From Candidatus Fermentithermobacillaceae bacterium UBA3951 (GTDB taxonomy: Bacteria > Bacillota > Sulfobacillia > Fermentithermobacillales > Fermentithermobacillaceae): a stretch of 13,523 nucleotides of DNA. The translations under genes were made by a program, and so were the position numbers. The DNA lies in NCBI GenBank assembly GCA_002385465.1, contig DGDN01000055.1, forward strand, positions 1-13,523. Direction: 5' to 3'. Of the stretch, positions 1 through 7,400 are shown in pieces; the first letter of the stretch is position 1; every line of letters starts with the position of its first letter. The notes beneath the pieces were generated by a model, which was not told the DNA's origin, did not search any database, and was given only the letters and a program-made list of their open reading frames with translations.

Positions 1-667
1 CATATATGCTGATCGGACTCGACGAGAGGAGACCGGTCCAGGTCTCCCATACCTTCTGAGGGTCAAGCCCGGGGAGGTCTTCCAGGACTCCCCAAGAAGG
101 AAGCCCTCCGTCGCTCCCCCTGGAAAGCTCCTCTACAAGCCGGATCGTGGCGTACCGCGGGCGATCGTTTATGAGACTCAGGATATCGCGCCGGTGTTCC
201 TCGCGTTCGGTTTCGAAGCGCTCCCAAGGAAACGCTCCGCCCACCAAGTACGGCTCTGTGGCAACTTCCCAGATGAAGGACATGGCTTTGGCAAGGTTCA
301 GGCCCTCAAGGTCGCCTGCGCTCCCTTCCGGCGAACCAAAGCCAAGGAACGCCGGCGACGGCAGGTCAATGCCGAACCTAACAACCTGTTCAGGCCCTAT
401 TTTGTTCGCGTCCGCACCCATGGAGGCGCCGTACAGCCCTTCAAGGTATCGAGAAAGGTCCCGGAGCGTGGGGTATCTTACCGTCCCTCTCCGCATGAGA
501 CGGGGTATCAATGCCACCTGAGTCACGGTCTCCCGCTTAAGGGGGATCCTGCAGAAAACATCTATGGAAAGCATCTTCCACTTGCTGTGTGGAAGGTATC
601 TATAGGTTATTCCCCTCTCGAGCTCAATTGTCTTGAACTGATCTCCGACTTCATGAAGTGAGTCCAA
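1..667 (-). CDS. ymfF: M16-family (pitrilysin-like) protein, YmfF/YfmF type, 5' part only
   Basis: The minus strand is open from a TTG at 667 to the window edge and gives the first 222 residues; the family is roughly 420 residues, so about half is missing. It matches the N-terminal M16 fold: a strand region around residues 19-40, then VALIPRLMRRGTVRYP (51-66), RYLEGLYGAS (73-82) and a helix with FETEREEHRRDI (151-162). Active M16 peptidases carry a zinc motif HxxEH where this protein has IPRLM, so it should be catalytically inactive, as expected for YmfF; the active partner (YmfH) usually follows and would lie to the left of the window. In Bacillus subtilis the ymf genes are linked to 5-aminopentanol modification of EF-P. 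The TTG start is forced: the only in-frame codons between it and the stop of the previous gene are CAC and GGG. The 6-base gap indicates translation coupled to the M24 gene. Confidence 0.85.
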   Translation of the reverse strand, partial: MDSLHEVGDQFKTIELERGITYRYLPHSKWKMLSIDVFCRIPLKRETVTQVALIPRLMRRGTVRYPTLRDLSRYLEGLYGASMGADANKIGPEQVVRFGIDLPSPAFLGFGSPEGSAGDLEGLNLAKAMSFIWEVATEPYLVGGAFPWERFETEREEHRRDILSLINDRPRYATIRLVEELSRGSDGGLPSWGVLEDLPGLDPQKVWETWTGLLSSSPISIY

Positions 668-673
668 GTGCCC

Positions 674-1801
674 TTACACCACCAATTTGCGGTCGTCATC
701 CAAGAGGTTCCTGGGATAAGCCGTAAGGCTCCTTAACCCGTTTTCCGTCATCACCACATCGTCTTCTATTCTGATACCGCCTTTCCCGGGGATGTAGACA
801 CCGGGTTCGATGGTGAACGTGCTCCCCACCGGAAGCGGGGATGTGTTGGACGCCACCACATATGGATCTTCGTGGATCTCGAGCCCCAAACCGTGGCCGG
901 TCCTATGGACAAAGTAGTCTCCGTAGCCGTAAGACTCTATTACTTCCCTCGCCAGCGCGTCCACTTCGGCCCCGCTCATACCCGGCTTCGCCTGCGTCCT
1001 CGCGGTTTCGTTGGCCTCAAGCACCACCCGGTACACCCGTTTCATCTCGGGCCCGATGTCTCCTATGGCATAAGACCTGGTGATATCACCCCAGTACCCG
1101 TCCACGCACACGGTAAGGTCCAGCCAAGCAACATCGCCTTCTGCGATCTCACGGGTGGATGTGCCGGCGTGGGGTAGGGCAGTATCAACCCCCGTCGCCA
1201 GAGACGTTCCAACCGCCTGAGCTCCTTCTGCTTTGAGCTGCCTCTCTATCTCCCGAACAATGTCGGTGGCCTGCTTGCCCGGCCTCAGGAGCTTCCTCGC
1301 AATGTCGGCACCCAGATCGGCGAGCCTTGTGGCCTTGCGCATGCTCTCAAGTTCGGACTCATCCTTTATCATGCGCAGCTTTTTCATGATTTCGCCGGCG
1401 TCTACCCATTCTAGGTCCCTAACCGCGGGGGTAATCAACGAAAACTCCAAAAGCCGCATGGAACGGTATTCAAAACCCCACCTGGTTCCCATGCCGGCGA
1501 ACACCTTCGAGAACGCTTCCTTGGGGCCTTCTTCGTCTGAAAAAGCTACGACGTCGAATTGAGCCTCCACTCCTTCTCGGGCGAGATGGCTGGAAACGGC
1601 GTCTCCTTTGCGCGCCTCAAGCTTGGGCATGAGGAACGTGACCTTCGCGTCTTCGGTGATAACGCACAAGGTCGGTCTTTCCGAAAGCCCCATTCTGAGG
1701 CCCGTCATGTAGAAAAGATTGGGGCCGGGCATAAGGGCAATACCTGAAAGCCCCGCTTCTTGGATCTCGGCGAGAAGTCGTTCCCATCTTTCCTTGCGCA
1801 T
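674..1801 (-). CDS. M24-family metallopeptidase, Xaa-Pro aminopeptidase/prolidase type
   Basis: Cytoplasmic dinuclear-metal peptidase of 375 residues, the usual length for the short bacterial Xaa-Pro aminopeptidases (PepQ/YqhT-like). Residues about 5-135 form the creatinase-like N-terminal domain and about 150-365 the pita-bread catalytic domain. All five metal ligands are visible: D228 and D239 (DLTVCVDGYWGDITR), H303 (HRTGHGLGLEIHEDP), E332 (FTIEPGVYIPG) and E346 (GIRIEDDVV). It should release N-terminal residues preceding proline or cleave X-Pro dipeptides; the sequence does not decide between the two. The ATG is preceded by GGGAGGT at 8 bases, a strong ribosome binding site. It lies 39 bases after the methyltransferase and 6 bases before ymfF in an apparent operon. 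In many Bacillota a YqhT-type M24 gene neighbours efp, which fits the ymfF linkage here. Confidence 0.95.
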   Translation of the reverse strand: MRKERWERLLAEIQEAGLSGIALMPGPNLFYMTGLRMGLSERPTLCVITEDAKVTFLMPKLEARKGDAVSSHLAREGVEAQFDVVAFSDEEGPKEAFSKVFAGMGTRWGFEYRSMRLLEFSLITPAVRDLEWVDAGEIMKKLRMIKDESELESMRKATRLADLGADIARKLLRPGKQATDIVREIERQLKAEGAQAVGTSLATGVDTALPHAGTSTREIAEGDVAWLDLTVCVDGYWGDITRSYAIGDIGPEMKRVYRVVLEANETARTQAKPGMSGAEVDALAREVIESYGYGDYFVHRTGHGLGLEIHEDPYVVASNTSPLPVGSTFTIEPGVYIPGKGGIRIEDDVVMTENGLRSLTAYPRNLLDDDRKLVV

Positions 1802-1840
1802 CTTCCTTACCTCCCGGGATTTCTCTTTGGCGGTGGTAAC

Positions 1841-2602
1841 CTAAGACGACTCTTTACGCGCCACAAAATACGCTCTCGACGTAGTCTTATCCGCAGGCCG
1901 GAAACTGCACGAATCATATACCGCGAGCACGTTGAACCCTGCTTGAGAGAGCCACTCCTCGAGGCTCTCAAGGGGAAAAGCCCTTTCCCGGTGGGTCTCA
2001 TCGAACCGCCTCCAGGCTCCCCCGTCCCTTACGAAACCCGTAAGCTTCACCCGCCATATCTTGCGCTTCCGGTCATAGAAGTCGCTCCAGACCAAGTAGT
2101 AGTCCGGGCCTTCCATGATGTGAGTCTGTTCGGGGATGATGGCCAGGCGTTCCGGAGTGTTCACATCGAACACAAAAACGCCGCCCTCCTTAAGACACGA
2201 GTGAACGCAGGCAAAGGCCCGCTTCAGGTCATCGGGTTCCAAGAGGTAGTTCAAGCTGTCGAAGACCGACACCACGGCATCAACTTGCTCGGGAATGCTG
2301 AAGTCCCTCATGTCACCGCGGAGGAACTCCCCAACCAAGCCTTGCGACCGGAATTTCCGCTGCGCCACCTCCAGCATGGTGGGAGACGCGTCGACCCCAA
2401 TAACCTCATATCCCCTAAGAGCCAGCTCAAGCGTCATATTGCCCGTACCGCAGGCCAGGTCGAGGACCGTGGCCGGGCGAAAACCAAGAACCGACCACAC
2501 GCCTTGAATATAATCGGCCCAACGGCGATAGGGGACATCAGCCATCACTTGGTCGTAGACTTCGGCAAAATGTATGTATGATCTTCTTGACCCAGCGGCC
2601 AC
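1841..2602 (-). CDS. class I SAM-dependent methyltransferase
   Basis: Soluble 253-residue methyltransferase with a Rossmann fold. Motif I is VLDLACGTG (46-54), the acidic residue that contacts the SAM ribose is D71 (YEVIGVDAS), GDMRDF (97-102) gives the next strand end, and VFVFDVNTP (142-150) lies near motif III. The N-terminal signature FAEVYDQVMADVPYRRW (12-28) is typical of a Bacillota subfamily (YqeM-like) whose substrate is generally unknown, so no substrate is proposed. The chosen start is GTG at 2602, preceded by GGGGTGA with a 4-base spacer. The gene sits 126 bases downstream of the M23 gene and 39 bases upstream of the M24 gene, all on the minus strand. No terminator was seen in the 126-base gap, apart from a 4-bp TCGC/GCGA stem, so read-through from the M23 gene is possible. 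Confidence 0.93.
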   Translation of the reverse strand: MAAGSRRSYIHFAEVYDQVMADVPYRRWADYIQGVWSVLGFRPATVLDLACGTGNMTLELALRGYEVIGVDASPTMLEVAQRKFRSQGLVGEFLRGDMRDFSIPEQVDAVVSVFDSLNYLLEPDDLKRAFACVHSCLKEGGVFVFDVNTPERLAIIPEQTHIMEGPDYYLVWSDFYDRKRKIWRVKLTGFVRDGGAWRRFDETHRERAFPLESLEEWLSQAGFNVLAVYDSCSFRPADKTTSRAYFVARKESS

Positions 2603-2728
2603 CAGCTCACCCCGCGAACGGTGGTATTCTCCAGGAAGCTGTGACAGTCCTCTCCTCGCGAAAAGCGAATGAGTGCTGTGGAAGTTGGATCTACGGGATT
2701 TCGGAGGCCTGAAGAGGCGACACGCAGG

Positions 2729-3715
2729 CTAGTCCGGCAAGTAAGGAGCCGGATCAACGGGTTCTCCGTTGAGCCTGACTTCGTAATGGACATGAGGGCC
2801 GGTGCTTATTCCGGTGTCGCCAACGCGGGCGATGACGTCGCCGCGTACGACCTTCTGACCGACCTTTGCCTCCAACTTGGAACAATGACCGTAAAGAGTC
2901 TCAATTCCGTATCCGTGATCGATGACGATCCGGAGGCCATAGCCGCCATCCCACCCGGCAGCCTTGACCACTCCGTCGGCTGTCGCGCGGATAGCCGTAC
3001 CGACCGGAGCCCCAAAATCGAATCCGCTGTGAAAAGCGCGAACCCGCGTAACCGGGTGATACCGCCACCCAAAGGGAGAAGTGATATCCGCTTCAACTGG
3101 ATACGTACACGGCAGCGCCCGCCTGTATGCCACTTTTGCCGAGGCTTCGGCCGACACCAGAAGAGCATCTTCTTTCAGCCCGGCGACCAACTTGAGGAGC
3201 GCATCGGATTCTTCTTGAAGCTCTTTCACCGTCCGTAGCATCTCCTCCGGAGACGGAGCGCTACGCCTCGAGCCTCCTCTGGACAGGGAGATAGAGCTTT
3301 CGGCGGCACGCCACGTATCCTCTTGGCTCGAGCTTACAGGCTCGAAAATACCTTCGGAACGCAAGACCTCCCTAACTCGTCCTACCTCTTCCTGGGCGTC
3401 ATCGAGTTCTCGTCGCAGTGTCACCAGTTCCTGCTGGAGGTCGGTGAGCTGAGTCCTCACGTTATCTCGAAAACCCTCGAGGTAGCGAAGCTCAGTGATC
3501 CTCCGAAGAGCGAAAGCATACCCAGTGGAAGAAAAGAGGCACGTTCCGGCGATCAGGATAAGTGCGCAGCCTAAGGCTACGATCATCCTTCGGCTCACGC
3601 TGATGGTGAGAGTGCGCCCATGGGAACTCACAACCATGACCGTGAAGACCTTCGGCCGGGAGCTTTTTACTATTGGACGAGACGCAGGCCGCTTTCTTAG
3701 CAAGGACGACTTCAT
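2729..3715 (-). CDS. membrane-anchored M23 (LytM-type) peptidoglycan endopeptidase
   Basis: Protein of 328 residues. The order is: basic cytoplasmic N-terminus (1-43), one membrane span (about 44-66), coiled coil (about 75-120 and again 157-190), then the M23/LytM domain (about 205-326). Zinc and catalytic residues are present: H229 and D233 (FHSGFDFGA), H277 (LYGH), and H308/H310 (GPHVHYEV). It therefore looks enzymatically intact, unlike the divisome activators EnvC/NlpD that have degenerate domains. The expected role is cutting peptidoglycan cross-links outside the membrane while anchored in it. Start choice: the ATG at 3715 directly abuts GGAGG with no spacer, which is poor for initiation. 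An in-frame TTG four codons later has a 12-base spacer, so the true start is uncertain by a few residues. A candidate promoter with a palindrome lies at 3744-3775. Confidence 0.94.
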   Translation of the reverse strand: MKSSLLRKRPASRPIVKSSRPKVFTVMVVSSHGRTLTISVSRRMIVALGCALILIAGTCLFSSTGYAFALRRITELRYLEGFRDNVRTQLTDLQQELVTLRRELDDAQEEVGRVREVLRSEGIFEPVSSSQEDTWRAAESSISLSRGGSRRSAPSPEEMLRTVKELQEESDALLKLVAGLKEDALLVSAEASAKVAYRRALPCTYPVEADITSPFGWRYHPVTRVRAFHSGFDFGAPVGTAIRATADGVVKAAGWDGGYGLRIVIDHGYGIETLYGHCSKLEAKVGQKVVRGDVIARVGDTGISTGPHVHYEVRLNGEPVDPAPYLPD

Positions 3716-3743
3716 CCTCCAAAGCCTTAGTGCTATTGGAATT

Positions 3744-3775
3744 ATGGTATCTCAGGGTACTTGCTATTGCAAGCA
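3744..3775 (-). promoter_or_regulatory. promoter with overlapping palindromic operator upstream of the M23 gene
   Basis: On the minus strand the -35-like TTGCAA (3772-3767) is followed by a 17-base spacer and the -10-like TACCAT (3749-3744). The predicted start, near 3737, leaves a leader of about 20 bases before the M23 ATG. The -35 box is embedded in the inverted repeat TGCTTGC-AATA-GCAAGTA (3775-3758; 6 of 7 pairs complementary plus one G-T). The same repeat in the same register occurs at 9169-9200. The overlap with the -35 box suggests repression, but that is inference. Confidence 0.5.
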
Positions 3776-3779
3776 TATG

Positions 3780-4268
3780 CTATATCACGTGTTCCTGCAC
3801 GATCTTGCCTAGGTTGAGAAACCTCCTCACGCGAGGAGCAAGCCCGCCCCAATCAACGGGAGTGCCGTGCTGAAACTCTACCGTCTGGCGGATGACGATA
3901 TTGCGACCCGAAGCATCGCGTATGATTAATCTGCCGGTTCCAGTAAGCCACTTCATCTTGAGGTCCACTCTGGCAACACCCGTAAGCCCCAGGGTGGAAA
4001 CGGTCACCACTTCCTTCTTAGGGTCGAGGGAAACCATTTTCAGCCGTGCATCCTGAACCCACCACTGCCGGACTCGAGGCCTATGAGAGGTCGGCATAAT
4101 CTCCACAAACACCTCATCTACATGCGCTTCGGATCCGGAAAACATCCTGGAGTAGGTAGACCGCGCTTTCATGATCTCTCCGATCACGTAATCTACGATT
4201 TTCGAAGGTAGGGGCGTGGGAGGGCCCACTTGCTCAAGTACGGCTTTTATCACTTGTTCAGAGTGCAC
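3780..4268 (-). CDS. hypothetical protein, 162 residues
   Basis: I do not recognise this protein. It has no signal peptide, membrane span or known catalytic motif. The first 45 residues look helical; from about residue 48 it alternates short hydrophobic strands (VDEVFVEIMP, EVVTVSTLGLTG, GRLIIRDASG, NIVIRQTVEF), suggesting a compact beta-rich domain, with a WW pair at about 69-70. A basic C-terminal segment (PRVRRFLNLGK) follows. The start is GTG at 4268, supported by GGTGG 6 bases upstream. The gene lies 64 bases upstream of the M23 gene on the same strand and is separated from the large regulator upstream by a hairpin, so it is probably transcribed from the 4269-4350 gap. I found no convincing promoter there. 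It is likely a real gene because the frame is open over the whole gap, is well initiated, and the flanking genes leave no better reading. Confidence 0.75.
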   Translation of the reverse strand: MHSEQVIKAVLEQVGPPTPLPSKIVDYVIGEIMKARSTYSRMFSGSEAHVDEVFVEIMPTSHRPRVRQWWVQDARLKMVSLDPKKEVVTVSTLGLTGVARVDLKMKWLTGTGRLIIRDASGRNIVIRQTVEFQHGTPVDWGGLAPRVRRFLNLGKIVQEHVI

Positions 4269-4352
4269 GCCTTACCACCCGGCTTTCCTCGTAGAAAATT
4301 GGCTGCTTGGGTCGCTCAACTACGGTTAATATAAGGCGTGTGTGGAAATATG

Positions 4353-4374
4353 AAATCACCCGTTCGGGTGATTT
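4353..4374 (-). terminator. hairpin downstream of the large regulator, possible bidirectional terminator
   Basis: AAATCACCC (4353-4361) pairs perfectly with GGGTGATTT (4366-4374) around a GTTC loop: nine base pairs and a four-base loop. It lies 34 bases past the stop of the 4408-9021 gene. On the minus strand the tail reads ATTTCATATTT, an interrupted T run. On the plus strand the stem is followed by two more Ts (five in a row in total). It is a good stem with a weak tail for the strand that needs it. Confidence 0.55.
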
Positions 4375-4407
4375 TTAGGAAATCCAGTCAATATAGCGGC
4401 CATTTTG

Positions 4408-7400
4408 TTAGAGTAGCCTTAGCTCGTGTCCTCGTTTCACCGCCTGGACTCTCCCGTTCACCCCCAACTTGCCATAAATGCTCTTTATGTGGGTTTTCAC
4501 AGTGTTTACGGTCAAGTTCAAAAGGTCTCCGATTTCTTTATTCGATAGACCCTTGTCTATAAGCCTGAGTATTTCCATTTCTCTATCCGTAAGGAGCTCG
4601 CCCGGCACGAGCGGCGCGTCGCCATCAACCCCTCTCACGAACTCCCAAAAAGCTCTAGCGTAGGCGGCTCGATTGACCAGCCTCTCCACGGGTTCAAGAC
4701 GCTCACTTGTGAAAATCCCGGGTATAAGCGTGTTTTCAATGTAAAGGACACCCACTGGAATTCCCTGGGCAAAGAGCGGAATGCAAGCCACCGATTTCGG
4801 CTTCCTCTTTCTCAGGTATGTATCCCTGCCGAATATGCTGAGGCGGTCCTCTTGGACCACAACCGGCCTGAGGGTCCTTAAGACAACACGCGCAATTGCC
4901 TTGGATAGTTGGTCGGTCTCATCGATGCGTACCGGTCGCTCACGGACCGCAGCTTCTTGCCCGACGTCTCTCGCGAAATGGACGTAGAGGTCGTCATCCT
5001 CTTCAAAGAGTAGGTAACCTCTATTCGCGTAAACCGTGTCCATGACCGTATCGAGGAAGGCCTTTAGAGCTTCCTCGGGCTCGACGTAATCCACCAGATT
5101 CTCGTCGGTCTGGATGTCGTCGAGATGGCTCTCCGCACCCGCCGGAGTCTCCATGTCACGTCCTGACAGGATGTTCCTCAGTAGATCCGTTGAAATCTGG
5201 ACCTTTTCCTCGGAGTTCGGGGCCCCTTCCACCAGATCGTGGTACCGGGCCCTCAAATATTGAGCTTTCGCCGCAGCTCCCCATTCTTCGTAAAGCCTTA
5301 AGGCTTCCTTCAGGCACTCCCTTGCCGTGTCGAGATCTCCTTGACTCAGGCAACAGACGGCCTTCAGTTCGGTGGCGATAGCTTCGTCTTGGAGATAACC
5401 ATTCTTACGGGCCATTGCTATGGCCCGGTCATATGTAGGCCCGGCCTCTCCGGCCTTCCCTCTTATCCTTAGCGCCTCTGCACTTATTAAGAGGTACTTG
5501 TGGGAGAAATTCTCCGGACTTGAATCCGCCCATTTCCGCATCTTACGGAGGTTTTTTCCCAGGCGTCCATCCAGCCTTTTTCGCTCTCTTGGGGAAAGGT
5601 GCTTATACACGCCCGAAATTGAGAGGCTATGGTAGTAGACGGATTCGGCTGTGAGCATAAAGCCCATTATGGCTCCCAGATGCTCATCGACTTTCTCCAT
5701 GACCTTAAGCGCCTTTTCATATTCTCCTTTGAGGTAACGCACTTGCATTTCGGCAAAATACCTGGTGGCCAAAGCGGCCTTGTCACCCTCTTCGATTCCC
5801 TCGCGATCCCAAGCCTCATCTGAAGACATCCAGGCACCGGAGTCCATGAGGATACCGGCTATCTTATCGTATATCCAGGCGTTTATCTTGAGGTTTTCAT
5901 GCCGGACTTTGTCCCCATACTCGGCGCATTTTCCGGCTTCCTCCAAGACCTCGGTAAGAGGCGCACCCAGGAGATACTTGTGTTCGAGGATGGATCCGCG
6001 CGCCCACCCGGCAACAAGCACTTCGCCGCCTCTTAAGGCGTGGTCAATCGCTTTGTAGAGGTACGGAAACCCTTCCTTCAGGTGGCGCGTCCAGTGGTTG
6101 ATAATCGCTCCGAAAGTAAAATACACTATGCACTTGGTAAAACTTGTCCCGTGTTTATCAAGGACGGAAATTGCCACCTTGCCCAGTTCGTATCCCCTTG
6201 CATAATTCCCCAATACGCTCCCTTCGGCAATCGCGAACCCTATGTAACCTATGGGAGCCATCTCCGTGCTCCCGTACTCCAGAGCGTGATTACCGGCCTT
6301 TATCGACGCAAGAGCATACAGGTCCGGGTAATTGCTGCATGTCACGAGGGTGAACTTTATGAGGACGTCGGTGACTTTACGCTGCATGCCTCGACCCATC
6401 TCAGGTAGTTCTTCCAGGTCCTCTACTTTTCTCCCCAGCATACGGTATTTGTAAAGGAGTATCTCTCTAATGTAGTCCAAGGGCCCCGGACGGGCGGGGA
6501 TCCTCATGCCGAGAGCATTCAACGTGTTTATGCCTATGTCCAAGGCCTTTTCATGGTCGCCCGTTGCCGTGTAGAGGAGCATCTTCATACTGCTTATGTC
6601 GAGCCTCTCAAGCTCGGTCCGGGCATGCTCGATCAACGTGTCGAAGAGCCTTTCGGCCCGGGAAGTCCCTCCCACCATATGCTCGCACTGGGCGCACTCG
6701 AGGTGGAGATCAAAACACATCTTGTAATGGTCGTTCCAGGCATCCTCAGGGAGCATCTCTATGCCTGCCCGAAAATAACTCAAAGCCGAATCATAGGCCA
6801 CGAATGACCTTGCTTTTCGACCTGCCTGAAGATTATATGCGGCAAACCGGAGCCTTTCTTCCGGCCCTTTGATCAAGTCCAAACCACGGTTTATATGGTC
6901 CATGATGGGGATCAGCATATCATGCAGATCATCCGGACGGATTTCCCTGAGTAGTACCCGTCCGCATCTCAAGTGGGCCTTGCGCCTTTCCTCTTCGGTG
7001 AACAGAGAATAAACGGTTTTCTCGATCTCATCGTGGACAAATTCAAACCTTGAGTCGCCGTCGTCTTCGGAGACCAAGAGCACGAGACCCTCGCGCATCG
7101 CGGGGACCATGAGCGCCTTGAGCTCAGGCGCGGTCTTTTCCGATACAACGCACAAGGGCCTTAGGTTGAAAGAATGTCCCAGACATGAAGCCAGCTTCAG
7201 AACATTCAGCGTGTCTCCGGTCAGCCTGTCCAGCCTCATACGGATAAGCCCGGTTACATCTCCCGGCATCTCGAGGCTTTCCACGGCCCCGGAATCCCAT
7301 TCCCAATCTCCGATCTGTTCATTAAGCCGTATTATGTTTTCATCGTAGGCCGCCTTGAGCGCCTGGCCCAGGAAGAACGGGTTCCGGTAAGTCTTCCGTC

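Noticed and set aside
147..661. Two plus-strand open frames (147-521 and 194-661)
   Set aside because: They are antisense to a continuous minus-strand frame with clear M16/YmfF similarity that runs off the window edge.
1272..1278. TGCTTGC inside the M24 gene (and GCAAGCA at 8089-8095 in the large regulator)
   Set aside because: Both are single half-sites in conserved coding sequence without a partner arm or promoter; their number is about what chance predicts.
2545..2793. Minus-strand frame of 82 residues between the methyltransferase and the M23 gene
   Set aside because: It overlaps the starts and ends of both better-supported genes in another frame and has no ribosome binding site or domain.
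4233..4246. Short palindrome ACTTGCTCAAGT within the hypothetical gene
   Set aside because: It lies in coding sequence, lacks the 4-base centre of the other sites and has no associated promoter boxes.
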